Shown piece by piece: positions 53,314 through 61,345 of a stretch of 64,000 nucleotides of DNA. The stretch lies in NCBI GenBank assembly GCA_021817245.1, contig JAKAVQ010000010.1, positions 1 through 64,000 on the forward strand, in the 5' to 3' direction. The first letter of the stretch is position 1. Each line of letters starts with the position of its first letter. The position numbers and the translations under genes are program-made. The DNA comes from Thermoplasmata archaeon. GTDB lineage: Archaea > Thermoplasmatota > Thermoplasmata > Lutacidiplasmatales > UBA184. The notes beneath the pieces are model-generated. The model worked only from the letters and a program-made list of their open reading frames with translations. It made no database searches and was not told the DNA's origin.

Positions 53314-53928
53314 TCAGCGGGCCATCGGGGCACCACACTTCGCACAGAACATGGCGCCCGGCGCGTTCGGCGAACCGCACGACGAGCAGAACTTCTGGCC
53401 CGGCGTCGCCGGCGCCGCACCCGTCACCGCCGCCGGGGGGGCGACCGGGGCACCCGCGTAGGCAGCGCCGCCCGACATCTGGTTTCGTTGCCAGCTGATC
53501 AGCGGGTCGAACTTCAGGTAGGCGATGAGCAGGAGGATGCCGAGGAGGATCCCGCCGATGATGAACCCGAGGATCATCCACACCAGGGTCTTCGACTTGG
53601 CGGACTCGTACTGGTGCTGGTTGACGAGTCCCTCGATCTCCTTCATCTTGAGGTAGATGATGACGTCGACCACCCCCCAGATCACGACGAAGAACGGGAA
53701 GATGAGCAGGCCTCCGAGAGCCCCGCCGCAGTAGAGCCCGACCGTGGAGGTACACGCCGCGTACGCGGCGTAGACCACGGCCACGTACGCGATCCCGCCG
53801 ATGAACAGGAGGATCCCGAAGATGACCGCGAGGATCCGCACGATGTGGAGCATCGAGCGGACCGACTGAGCTTCGGGTGGTTCCATACCGGCGGGTGCCG
53901 GGGCACCGGCGTACGGTTGATATCCCAT
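53314..53928 (-). CDS. Membrane protein with C-terminal zinc ribbon
   Basis: This protein of about 204 aa has a Pro/Ala/Gly-rich N-terminus and helices at about residues 32-58, 70-97 and 120-145. A flexible Ala/Pro linker and a C-terminal double-Cys zinc ribbon, F-C-S-S-C-G-S...M-F-C-A-K-C-G, follow. Such zinc-ribbon-tailed membrane proteins are common in Thermoplasmata-like genomes, with unknown roles. ATG 53928 begins the conserved M-G-Y-Q-P-Y; the frame is open upstream to 53997. Confidence 0.75.
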   Translation of the reverse strand: MGYQPYAGAPAPAGMEPPEAQSVRSMLHIVRILAVIFGILLFIGGIAYVAVVYAAYAACTSTVGLYCGGALGGLLIFPFFVVIWGVVDVIIYLKMKEIEGLVNQHQYESAKSKTLVWMILGFIIGGILLGILLLIAYLKFDPLISWQRNQMSGGAAYAGAPVAPPAAVTGAAPATPGQKFCSSCGSPNAPGAMFCAKCGAPMAR

Positions 53929-54105
53929 GTTACTGCGCTCTCCGCCGAGAGGGAACATGACCCTGTTGATAGACCCTTCGTTCGCTGCAGGAATCATCCG
54001 CCTCGGCGCGGCCCCGGCGTCCGACCGCTCCGGGGCGATCGGAGCGCGTTGGGAACCCTCGGCCGGGACCGCACGGTCCGGAAAGGGCGGCGCCCCTCTC
54101 CGGGC

Positions 54106-54732
54106 TCAGAGCTGGACCGCCCGACGCACGCAGTCGTCGATGATCCCGTCGACGTCGACCTTCTCCTCTTCGCGGAGAATCTGCAGCAGGTTCGAACGAG
54201 TCGCCGGCCGGTCGGGGACCGCCTGGCAACAGACCCCCGGGCGCGTCGAGATCCCGTAGGTGCCGATCTCCTTCGCCACGCGCTCGATCTCGTGCTTGTC
54301 GAACCCGATAAGCGGGCGGACGATCGGCAGGCGTACGGCGGCGGTCGCCTGGCGCATGTTCGAGAGGGTCTGGGACGCGACCTGGCCGAGCGCCTCCCCG
54401 GTCGCGAGGAACGTGCCGTTCTCCCGCTCGGCGATCCGCTCGGCCGAGCGCCACATGAAGCGTCGACACAGCACGCACCCCACGTGCCGCTCGGTGTTCC
54501 GCATCAGGGTCACTTGAGTCGAGCCGTGCGGGACCACGTACAGCGGGATCGGCTGGCGGTAGCGCTCCCGCAGGACGGTGAGGTGATCGACGACTTTCTC
54601 AAGGGGGGTGTCGTCGGTGAACGGTCGGTTGTCCATGTGGACGGCGAACAACTCGTGGCCCTGCCGAAGGAGGTAGTGGAGTGCGACGGGAGAGTCGATC
54701 CCGCCGCTCATCAGCATCACTCCCCGCGCCAT
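54106..54732 (-). CDS. ThiI-like PP-loop ATPase lacking the THUMP domain
   Basis: This 208-aa protein equals the catalytic half of ThiI: the PP-loop L-M-S-G-G-I-D-S-P-V-A, G-C-V-L-C-R-R-F-M (a C-x2-C), T-G-E-A-L-G-Q-V-A-S-Q-T and R-P-L-I-G-F-D-K-H-E-I. Full ThiI has N-terminal ferredoxin-like and THUMP domains that bind tRNA; both are missing, as is a rhodanese domain. It may make 4-thiouridine with a separate tRNA binder, or act in another thiolation. It starts leaderless at ATG 54732 after TATTAAGG. Confidence 0.8.
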   Translation of the reverse strand: MARGVMLMSGGIDSPVALHYLLRQGHELFAVHMDNRPFTDDTPLEKVVDHLTVLRERYRQPIPLYVVPHGSTQVTLMRNTERHVGCVLCRRFMWRSAERIAERENGTFLATGEALGQVASQTLSNMRQATAAVRLPIVRPLIGFDKHEIERVAKEIGTYGISTRPGVCCQAVPDRPATRSNLLQILREEEKVDVDGIIDDCVRRAVQL

Positions 54733-54757
54733 CAGGGGGGACGGAGCCGGCGGCCGG

Positions 54758-54765
54758 TATTAAGG
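54758..54765 (-). promoter_or_regulatory. TATA box of the ThiI-like gene
   Basis: CCTTAATA on the minus strand is centred about 29 nt before the ATG; no SD is present. Confidence 0.55.
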
Positions 54766-54978
54766 TGTGTCTTCCGCCCTCCCCCGCGCCCCCGGAGCGG
54801 TCGGGTCGCGGGCGCCAGGCCTCCCCGTTGTCCCGCGCGCCGGGGCGGCGTCCGATACACCCCGCGCAGCACCTGCGAGCGTGCCTCCGCCCGGATCGGT
54901 CCGGGACCGGGGTCGCGAGCGCGACGCCCGCGAGATGTGCCGGACCCAAGGTAAATACCCGCGCGCGTCGTCCGGACG

Positions 54979-55788
54979 ATGGCCGAGGAAGCCGCTCCGC
55001 CGGTCGATCTCTTTGCCCGCGACGAAGGCCACGGTCCCACGGTCGTTCTGTTGCACGGCATCGGCTCGAACCACACGGTCTGGAACGGCGTCCTGCCGCT
55101 CCTCGTCCCGGAGTTCCGCGTGGTCGCCCCCGACCTGCGCGGGCACGGACGCACCTCCGCTCCGCCCGGTTCGAGCTACACGTTCTCCGAGCTTGCCGAG
55201 GATGTCCGTCGGCTCCTCGAGGGCCGCAAGATCGATGCCGCCCACCTGGTCGGATTGAGCGGGGGCGCTCTCCTCGCGCTCCGCATCGCGCTCGACCGGC
55301 CCGAGCGACTGCGCAGCCTCACGATGGTGAGCGGGGCCGCGTACACGGATGCCCACACCCGCTCGGTCTCCCAGCGGTGGACCGAAACGTACGCGAAGGA
55401 GGGCCGCGACCCGTTCGCACTTCGCCTGCTCAAGGACCTCTATTACCCCGACTGGATCGAGGCGCACCTCGACTTCGCCGACCAGCTGCGCGCCCAGGTG
55501 AAGCGCCAGGACTTCGGGCCGGCGGTCCGCTGGGCCCGCTCCATGGAGACGTTTGACGAGCGTCCGAGGATCGCCTCCCTCCGGTTGCCGACGCTGATCG
55601 TCCAGGCGATGGACGACGACGTGGTCGATGCCTCCCATGGTCGCATCCTGCGCCAGTCGATCGCCGGCGCGAAGATCCGGATCCTCGCCGAGACCGGCCA
55701 CATGGTCCCCGTCGAGCGTCCGAAAGAGACCGCGGAGGCGATCGCCGCGTTCGTCCGTCAGGTGGAGTCCCCGTCCACTCCCGGTTAG
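54979..55788 (+). CDS. Alpha/beta-fold hydrolase
   Basis: This 269-aa hydrolase has the H-G-I-G-S-N oxyanion loop, the nucleophile elbow V-G-L-S-G-G-A-L, the acid in V-Q-A-M-D-D-D-V-V and the His in E-T-G-H-M-V-P-V-E-R-P. The sequence resembles 3-oxoadipate enol-lactonase/esterase-type hydrolases, but the substrate is unassigned. A GGTAAATACC box near 54950 lies about 28 nt before the ATG. Signal peptide absent, so cytoplasmic. Confidence 0.85.
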   Translation: MAEEAAPPVDLFARDEGHGPTVVLLHGIGSNHTVWNGVLPLLVPEFRVVAPDLRGHGRTSAPPGSSYTFSELAEDVRRLLEGRKIDAAHLVGLSGGALLALRIALDRPERLRSLTMVSGAAYTDAHTRSVSQRWTETYAKEGRDPFALRLLKDLYYPDWIEAHLDFADQLRAQVKRQDFGPAVRWARSMETFDERPRIASLRLPTLIVQAMDDDVVDASHGRILRQSIAGAKIRILAETGHMVPVERPKETAEAIAAFVRQVESPSTPG

Positions 55789-55810
55789 CTAACGGGCGGC
55801 CGGCCGCCCG

Positions 55811-55819
55811 GTTTATCTG
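55811..55819 (+). promoter_or_regulatory. TATA box of the 57-aa protein-Nudix operon
   Basis: GTTTATCTG is centred 28 nt before ATG 55843, which has no SD. Confidence 0.6.
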
Positions 55820-55842
55820 TCGGTCGGAGTATTCGTCCGTCG

Positions 55843-56016
55843 ATGGCCGAGGACCCGGCGACGTCCCTCGAGGCCCGGCTGGAAGCCCTGGACCGTGAGC
55901 TCCGGGAGCTGCGGGCGCGGGTCCTCGCGCTCGAGCGACTGATGGGCAGCGGCGGGGAACACCCGTCGGACCAGACCACCGTGCGGCAGAAGGTCGCCTA
56001 CGACTGGCAGGCGTGA
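55843..56016 (+). CDS. 57-aa coiled-coil protein, coupled to Nudix gene
   Basis: ATG 55843 opens a 57-codon frame ending TGA 56016. Residues 8-34 are a heptad coiled coil (L-E-A-R-L-E-A-L-D-R-E-L), followed by a short loop and V-R-Q-K-V-A-Y-D-W-Q-A. The stop overlaps the Nudix GTG (GTGA), and a TATA box lies 28 nt upstream. These features and the low shadow character make it a real gene. Function unknown; it may be a partner or DNA-associated small protein. Confidence 0.65.
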   Translation: MAEDPATSLEARLEALDRELRELRARVLALERLMGSGGEHPSDQTTVRQKVAYDWQA

Positions 56017-56657
56017 ACGTGGCCGACCCGTTGCACCTCGAGCCCGGGGCCGCACCACGGGAACTGGACGCCCTGCTCGACCGCTTTCCCGCCGTTCGGC
56101 CCCCGGCCTCGATCGCCGGTGCGGCGGTCACGATCGTGCTCCGGGACGACCGCAATGAGGTCGAGACGTTGCTCATCGAGCGCGCGTCGAACCCCCGGGA
56201 CCCTGCGTCGGGGCACGTCGCGTTCCCCGGCGGAGGTGTCGAGGAGAGCGACCGTTCGCTCGCTACGACCGCCCTCCGCGAGCTCGAAGAGGAGGTCGGT
56301 CTGGGGCCGGACGACCTCGCGGGGCCACCGCGGTTCGTGGGCACGCTCTACGCGGCCCGGTTCCGCCTCGAGGTCGGAGTCTTCGCGGCGCGCCTCGGAT
56401 CCGGCGCGCGTCCCCCGACCGCCCGGAGCCCGGACGAGGTCGCCCAAGTCTTCTGGCTCCCTCGGTCGGCGCTCGCCTCTACGCGCGAGGTCCCCCGGGA
56501 GACCGGGCTCGGGCCGGCCACCGTCCGAGCGACCGTTTTCGACGGCCACGTCCTCTGGGGGTTCACCCGCCGCGTCCTGCGCCGGTTCTTCGAGCTTCCG
56601 GCGGAGGAAGAGTGGATCGGGTCCGGGCTCGACGGTTACCGGTCCGGCCTGTCGTAA
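56013..56657 (+). CDS. Nudix hydrolase, CoA-pyrophosphatase-like
   Basis: This 214-aa protein has S-G-H-V-A-F-P-G-G-G-V-E-E-S-D and a Nudix box G-G-V-E-E-S-D-R...A-L-R-E-L-E-E-E-V-G-L with the metal-binding glutamates. The R-x-x-x-P-R-D-P-A-S-G-H-V-A-F-P-G-G lead resembles the NudL/YeaB CoA-pyrophosphatase subfamily, which hydrolyses CoA and its derivatives. It starts at GTG 56013, overlapping the stop of the 57-aa gene, so the two are translated in tandem. Confidence 0.85.
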   Translation: MNVADPLHLEPGAAPRELDALLDRFPAVRPPASIAGAAVTIVLRDDRNEVETLLIERASNPRDPASGHVAFPGGGVEESDRSLATTALRELEEEVGLGPDDLAGPPRFVGTLYAARFRLEVGVFAARLGSGARPPTARSPDEVAQVFWLPRSALASTREVPRETGLGPATVRATVFDGHVLWGFTRRVLRRFFELPAEEEWIGSGLDGYRSGLS

Positions 56658-56731
56658 TCGCAAGCCTTCGACGGCGGTCGCCGCCCCGTTCGGCTTCGGG
56701 GCCGGAGGGCGCGCGGACGGTCGCACGATGG

Positions 56732-56752
56732 TTTAAATACCTCCTTAAATAG
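56732..56752 (+). promoter_or_regulatory. Tandem TATA boxes before tbp
   Basis: TTTAAATAC (56732-56740) and CTTAAATAG (56744-56752) stand 12 nt apart. The second is centred 25 nt before TTG 56773. They are the clearest TATA pair in the window and could let TBP act on its own promoter. Confidence 0.65.
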
Positions 56753-56772
56753 TTCGGCGGCGAGGGATTACC

Positions 56773-57321
56773 TTGGTCAAGATCCGCATCGAGAACGTCG
56801 TCGCGTCGACCTCGCTCGGGGATGAACTCGACCTCCAGTCGATCGCGCTCGGCCTCGACGGGGCCGAGTACGAGCCCGAGCAGTTCCCGGGGCTCATCTA
56901 CCGACTCAAGCAGCCGAAGACCGCGATCCTCCTCTTCCGGTCGGGCAAGGTCGTCTGCACCGGCGCGAAGAGCATGCACGAGGTCGAGGAATCGATCCGC
57001 ACGGTCGCCGGCCAGATCAAGAAGGGCGGCCAGAAGATCAACATGCACCCGAAGATCGAGGTGCAGAACATCGTCGCGAGCTCGGACCTCGAGAGCGAGA
57101 TCAACCTCAATGCGATCGCGGTCACTCTGGGACTCGACCGGGTCGAATACGAGCCCGAGCAGTTCCCCGGCCTCGTCTGCCGTATCGACGAGCCCCGGGT
57201 CGTGGTCCTCCTCTTCGGGAGCGGCAAGCTCGTATGCACGGGCGCGCGCAAGCCGTCCGACGTCGAGGTCGCGGTCAAGAAGATCACGAAGGAGCTCCAG
57301 GGCGCGGGCCTCCTTCGCTAG
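56773..57321 (+). CDS. tbp: TATA-box-binding protein
   Basis: This 182-aa protein consists of two direct repeats of about 90 residues. Each has I-x-N-I/V-V-A-S, L-x-x-I-A, Y-E-P-E-Q-F-P-G-L and L-L-F-x-S-G-K-x-V-C-T-G-A, the saddle fold that bends TATA DNA and recruits TFB and RNA polymerase. The acidic C-terminal tail of many euryarchaeal TBPs is short here (G-A-G-L-L-R). The start is TTG 56773, at leaderless distance from a tandem TATA. A TatD-like gene follows in the same direction. Confidence 0.97.
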   Translation: MVKIRIENVVASTSLGDELDLQSIALGLDGAEYEPEQFPGLIYRLKQPKTAILLFRSGKVVCTGAKSMHEVEESIRTVAGQIKKGGQKINMHPKIEVQNIVASSDLESEINLNAIAVTLGLDRVEYEPEQFPGLVCRIDEPRVVVLLFGSGKLVCTGARKPSDVEVAVKKITKELQGAGLLR

Positions 57322-57343
57322 CGCGCGTCCGCGAGCTCGCGGC

Positions 57344-58219
57344 GTGGCGCTTCCTCCCGGCCTGCCGGTCGTCGACCACCACTGCCACCTGTCGCCGTCC
57401 GGAGAAGGGGTCGAGGCGGCCCGCCGGTTCCGCGCGGCGGGAGGGACCCACCTCTTCCTCGCGACCCAGAACTACTCCGGGAAGGTTCCGAGGTCCCTCG
57501 GGGAGTACCGGGACCAGTTCGAGACCACCGAGGCGCTGGCGCGGCGCGTGGCCGAGGGCGCCCGGGTGGTCGTGTATCCCGTCGTCGCCCCGTACCCGGT
57601 CGACCTCGTCGGCGCGGCGGAGTCGCTCGGCATCGGTCCGGCCCTCGAGCTCCACCGCTCGGCGATCGACCTCGCCGGCGAGTGGGTGCGCGAGCGTCGC
57701 GCCGTGGCGCTCGGCGAGGTCGGCCGGCCGCACTTCGCGGTGCCGCCCGATATTGCCGACGCGGCGACGCAGGCGTTCCGCCACGCCCTCGAGGTCGCGC
57801 GGGAGTCCCACTGCCCGGTCGTCGTGCACTCCGCCGACCTCGACGCCGGCGGCTACCTCGATCTCGCCACGGCGGCCGCGAGGGCCGGCGTCGACGCGCG
57901 ACGGGTGGTGAAGCATTATGCACGCCACCGCATCGCGCCCGCCGAGCGGGCCTCCGTGACGCCTTCGTTCCTGGCGCGCCGCGACCTCGTCCGAGAAGTT
58001 CTCCACGACCCGGCCCCCTGGTTCCTCGAGACCGACTTCCTCGACGATCCGAGCCGCCCGGGCGCCGTCCTCGACCTGGCGACCGTCCCGCGACGCGCGA
58101 ACCAGATCGCGTCGAGCGTGCCGGGCGATATCGACCGTCTCTACGTGCCGTTCGTCGAGGCCGTCGAGCAGGTCTACGGCTTCCGGCCCGAGGCCCCGGC
58201 TCGAGAGGGGAGCCCGTGA
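57344..58219 (+). CDS. TatD-like metal-dependent hydrolase (COG1099-like)
   Basis: This 291-aa TIM-barrel protein has V-V-D-H-H-C-H-L, L-G-E-V-G-R-P-H, V-V-V-H-S-A-D and R-V-V-K-H-Y-A-R-H, followed by E-T-D-F-L-D-D. These give the metal ligands of the TatD/PHP-like archaeal branch COG1099. It is likely a phosphodiesterase or DNase-type hydrolase; the substrate is unproven. GTG 57344 lies 22 nt after tbp. The stop overlaps the thymidylate kinase GTG, so the genes are coupled. Confidence 0.8.
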   Translation: MALPPGLPVVDHHCHLSPSGEGVEAARRFRAAGGTHLFLATQNYSGKVPRSLGEYRDQFETTEALARRVAEGARVVVYPVVAPYPVDLVGAAESLGIGPALELHRSAIDLAGEWVRERRAVALGEVGRPHFAVPPDIADAATQAFRHALEVARESHCPVVVHSADLDAGGYLDLATAAARAGVDARRVVKHYARHRIAPAERASVTPSFLARRDLVREVLHDPAPWFLETDFLDDPSRPGAVLDLATVPRRANQIASSVPGDIDRLYVPFVEAVEQVYGFRPEAPAREGSP

Positions 58220-58854
58220 GCGCGCGCCGGCGGAGCCCCGGACTCCTTGTCGCCATCGAGGGGGTCGACGGGACCGGCAAGTCGACGCTCGTGAACGCTC
58301 TGGCCCGAGCCTTGCGCCGGCGGGGATGGTCGGTGGCCACCCGCCGCGAACCCGCCGACTCGAACCTGGGCGCGCTCGCCCAACGCGTCGGCCGGGACGA
58401 TCCGTGGAGCGGGGCGGTCTACTTTACCCTCGACCGGCACCTCGCCCGGCCCTCGCTCGAGCACGACCTCGCCCGTCACGACCTCGTTCTGAGCGACCGC
58501 TCGTTCTACTCGACCCTCGCCTACCAGGGGAGCGAACTGTCCGTGCCGCAGCGACGCCGCCTCGCCGCGCTCCAGAGGTCGGCGACGTGCGCGCCCGACC
58601 GTGTGATCCTTCTCGACCTCGCCGCGTCCGCGGCCCTCGAGCGCGTCCGGGGACGTCGGCGGGTCCGTGGCCCGCTCGAGGAGCTCCGGACCCTCGAGCG
58701 CGTTGCCCGAGCGTACCGGGCGCTCGCCCGGACGCATCACTGGATCGTGCTCGACGCCCGCGCCCCCGCCTCCGGTCTCGTTCGCGAAGCGCTCGGCCGG
58801 CTCGAGCTCCCGCCGTCGTCGCGGGGCCGGGGTCGACGTCGGCCGCGAGCGTGA
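58216..58854 (+). CDS. tmk: Thymidylate kinase
   Basis: This 212-aa P-loop kinase has I-E-G-V-D-G-T-G-K-S-T, R-R-E-P-A (substrate binding), L-S-D-R-S-F-Y-S-T-L-A-Y-Q-G (D-R motif) and an Arg-rich lid, R-V-R-G-R-R-R-V-R. It phosphorylates dTMP to dTDP. It begins at GTG 58216 (GTGA overlap). The C-terminal 15 residues are Arg-rich and may extend beyond the fold. The following Orc1/Cdc6-like gene makes a small replication-linked cluster. Confidence 0.88.
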   Translation: MSARRRSPGLLVAIEGVDGTGKSTLVNALARALRRRGWSVATRREPADSNLGALAQRVGRDDPWSGAVYFTLDRHLARPSLEHDLARHDLVLSDRSFYSTLAYQGSELSVPQRRRLAALQRSATCAPDRVILLDLAASAALERVRGRRRVRGPLEELRTLERVARAYRALARTHHWIVLDARAPASGLVREALGRLELPPSSRGRGRRRPRA

Positions 58855-58894
58855 TATGGGCCATCGGGGTCCCGCCGTGCGTCCGGAGGGCCCC

Positions 58895-60043
58895 GTGAAC
58901 CGCATCCTCGTCAAGGAAGAGACGCTCGACGCGTCGTACCTTCCGGGCCGGCTCGTTCGACGCGAGAAGGAGCTCGACCTCACGTCGCGACGCTTTCGCG
59001 AGGCGCTCGGGAAGGGGCTCCCGTACCACCTCCTCCTGACGGGAGGCGTCGGGAGCGGCAAGACCGCGCTCGCCCGACGCCTCGGCCAGGACCTCGAGCG
59101 CGGCGGCCGCCTCGGCGGGTTCCCGGTGAAGACGGCGTACGTGAACTGCTGGCGGCGCGCCAGCGACCGGACGGTGATGCTCGACCTTTTGCGGAGCGTT
59201 CACGTCTCACTTCCCGACCGGGGGTACAGCTTGAGCGAGATGCTCGACGTCTTCGAGCAGGGGATCCGCCGAAACCCCCAGCACCTCGTCATCGAGCTCG
59301 ACGAGGCGTCGAGCCTGGTCCGCCAGGAGACAAAGCTCGTCTACCTTCTCTCTCGGGCGCAGGAGGTCGGGCTCGGCTCGATCTCGCTTCTCCTGATCGC
59401 GGTCGAAGACCTGTTTCCGTTCCTCGACCCCGCGAGCCGGTCGAGCTTTGGCGTAACGCACCGGCTGTCGCTCGCCCCGTACGACCGGGCGGCGCTCGCG
59501 GAGATCCTCGCCTCGCGCGCCGAGCTCGCCTTGCGACCGGGCAGCTTCGACCGTGACGTCCTCGACCAGATCGCTCGGATCGCCGAGGCGAACGGCGACG
59601 CTCGCTTCGCGCTCGAGCTCCTCGCGGGCGCCGCGCACGCGGCGGAGGACGACGGGGACAACGCGATCGCGTCCGAGCACGTGCGGCGCGCCAAAGGCTC
59701 GCTCCTGCCGACCGTTTCCGAAACGCAGCTCGACTCGCTCTCGACGAACGAACTCGGCGTCCTCCTTTCGCTCTCCCGCACGCTGAAGGGCCGGGGCAGC
59801 TCGACCACGAGCCAGAAACTGAGGGCGAACCACACGACGCTCCTCGAGGAGCTCCGGGCTCCGGCGATGAGCCGCACGACCTTCTGGAGGACGCTCAAGG
59901 AGCTCGAGCGGGACGGCCTCGTCTCGCTCGAAGCGGGTGAAACCGGGGAGTCGAGCAAGGTCGCCATGGACGAGCTGCCGGCGAGCTACCTCACGACCCT
60001 GCTCGAGGAGCGCCTGGGACGAGGCCGGGCGAGTAAACGCTAA
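58895..60043 (+). CDS. cdc6: Orc1/Cdc6-type AAA+ ATPase
   Basis: GTG 58895, five bases after GGAGGG, gives 382 aa. An N-terminal V-K-E-E-T-L-D-A-S-Y-L-P-G-R-L-V-R-R-E resembles the Orc1/Cdc6 lead. It is followed by Walker A G-G-V-G-S-G-K-T-A-L-A, Walker B L-V-I-E-L-D-E-A, L-L-L-I-A-V-E-D-L-F (sensor 1 region) and a helical lid. A C-terminal winged helix contains M-S-R-T-T-F-W-R-T-L-K-E-L-E-R-D-G-L. It is probably an origin-binding initiator or paralogue. ORB-like repeats are not visible in the tight gaps nearby, so this may not be the origin-linked copy. Confidence 0.85.
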   Translation: MNRILVKEETLDASYLPGRLVRREKELDLTSRRFREALGKGLPYHLLLTGGVGSGKTALARRLGQDLERGGRLGGFPVKTAYVNCWRRASDRTVMLDLLRSVHVSLPDRGYSLSEMLDVFEQGIRRNPQHLVIELDEASSLVRQETKLVYLLSRAQEVGLGSISLLLIAVEDLFPFLDPASRSSFGVTHRLSLAPYDRAALAEILASRAELALRPGSFDRDVLDQIARIAEANGDARFALELLAGAAHAAEDDGDNAIASEHVRRAKGSLLPTVSETQLDSLSTNELGVLLSLSRTLKGRGSSTTSQKLRANHTTLLEELRAPAMSRTTFWRTLKELERDGLVSLEAGETGESSKVAMDELPASYLTTLLEERLGRGRASKR

Positions 60044-60067
60044 ACCGCCGACCCCCGTCCGCCGGGC

Positions 60068-60976
60068 GTGGCGACTTCGGTGGCTCCCGCCGGGGAGCTC
60101 GAACGGCTCCCGCCGTGGATACGCGTCCGCCCGCCCCGGGGGGCCGCGTATCCCGAGGTGCGGGGCCTGCTCGACGAGCTTGCGCTGGGGACCGTCTGCC
60201 GGGAGGCGCGGTGCCCGAATCTCCCCGAATGCTGGTCCGCGGGCGCGGCGACCCTTATGCTCCTCGGAACGGACTGCACGCGTCGCTGCGGGTTCTGCGC
60301 CGTTTCGACCCGCTGGCCGAAGGGCGTGGTGGACGGGACCGAACCCGCCCGGGTCGCCGAGGCCGTACGACGCTGGGGCCTGCGGTACGTGGTCCTCACC
60401 CAGGTGTGCCGGGACGACCTCGAGGACGGCGGCGCGGGGCTCCTCGCCGAGACGGTCCGGCGGATCCGCGTCGCGTCCCCCGGGACGCGGGTGGAGCTTC
60501 TGATCGGCGACCTCGGTGGACGCCCGGAGCCGCTCGAGACCCTCTGGTCGAGCCCGCCGGACGTCCTCGCGCACAACCTCGAGACCACGCGCGAGCTCTC
60601 GGGCCGCGTCCGCGACCGGCGCGCGGGGTACGACCGGTCGCTCGGCGTGCTCGCGGCGGCCCGTCGCACCGGCCCCTCGCACTTGGTCGTCAAGAGCTCG
60701 GTCATGCTCGGACTCGGCGAGACCGAAGAGGGGCTGCGCGCCGCCTTCGAGGACCTGCGGCGCGCCGGCGTCGACCTCCTCACGCTCGGCCAGTACTTGC
60801 GGCCCGGGCCCGGCCACGTTCCGGTCGCCCGGTACGTACCTCCCGAGGAGTTCGAACGGTGGAAGGCGGCCGCGCTCGCCCTCGGCTTCGAGGGCGTCGA
60901 GGCGGGACCCCTCGTGCGGAGCTCCTACCGGGCCGAGGAGCTCTACCGTCGGGCGCGAGTCGCCCGGGGAGGCTAG
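60068..60976 (+). CDS. lipA: Lipoyl synthase
   Basis: This 302-aa radical SAM enzyme has the auxiliary-cluster motif C-R-E-A-R-C-P-N-L-P-E-C (C-x4-C-x5-C), the radical SAM motif C-T-R-R-C-G-F-C and the C-terminal R-S-S-Y ligand motif. It inserts sulfur into octanoyl chains on lipoyl domains. The usual I-T-S-V-D-R-D-D-L reads L-T-Q-V-C-R-D-D-L here. No lipB/lplA or dehydrogenase complex lies near. GTG 60068 may have its own TAAACG-type box just before the cdc6 stop. Confidence 0.92.
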   Translation: MATSVAPAGELERLPPWIRVRPPRGAAYPEVRGLLDELALGTVCREARCPNLPECWSAGAATLMLLGTDCTRRCGFCAVSTRWPKGVVDGTEPARVAEAVRRWGLRYVVLTQVCRDDLEDGGAGLLAETVRRIRVASPGTRVELLIGDLGGRPEPLETLWSSPPDVLAHNLETTRELSGRVRDRRAGYDRSLGVLAAARRTGPSHLVVKSSVMLGLGETEEGLRAAFEDLRRAGVDLLTLGQYLRPGPGHVPVARYVPPEEFERWKAAALALGFEGVEAGPLVRSSYRAEELYRRARVARGG

Positions 60977-60979
60977 CCC

Positions 60980-61345
60980 GTGGCGAAGAAGGTCCGGCGC
61001 AAGCTCGAGGAGGAAGAGGCCGCCGCGTTCGAGTTCCCGGTGTTCGACGAGGTCGCCTTCGTCTCGAAGGAGTTCGAGCTGATGGGCGCCTACCTCGTGG
61101 CGGTCGCGATCGCGGTCCTCCTCGGGGTCTTCGCGTGGGCGGCGACGGTCGCCGCGGGGCTCTCCTGGTTCCCGTTCCCGATCGGGATCGCGGTCATCGC
61201 GCTCAGCCCGTACCTCATCCGCCGCCTGCGCACGAGCGCCCTCACCTACACGAAGGGCGACTGGGCCGGGCTCATCATGCTCGAGTTCTTCGGATTCCTC
61301 GCGCTCTGGTTCGTGCTCCTCGACATCTCGCCGCACGCGATCTAG
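60980..61345 (+). CDS. Small conserved membrane protein
   Basis: This 121-aa protein has a charged N-terminus (K-K-V-R-R-K-L-E-E-E-E), the sequence E-F-E-L-M-G-A-Y-L, and three hydrophobic helices at about residues 35-58, 62-78 and 96-116. No enzyme motif is seen. It starts at GTG 60980, three bases after the lipA stop, so it is probably in the same transcript. It overlaps the convergent cca end by 4 nt. Unknown function. Confidence 0.65.
   Translation: MAKKVRRKLEEEEAAAFEFPVFDEVAFVSKEFELMGAYLVAVAIAVLLGVFAWAATVAAGLSWFPFPIGIAVIALSPYLIRRLRTSALTYTKGDWAGLIMLEFFGFLALWFVLLDISPHAI

Noticed and set aside
51619..54954. 1111-aa plus-strand open frame
   Set aside because: It is the shadow of thiolase, the small orphan, the membrane protein and the ThiI-like gene; composition is Arg/Glu/Asp-rich without motifs.
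58854..60068. Replication origin with ORB repeats beside cdc6
   Set aside because: Flanking gaps are only tens of bases and show no AT-rich unwinding region or repeated origin-binding motif.
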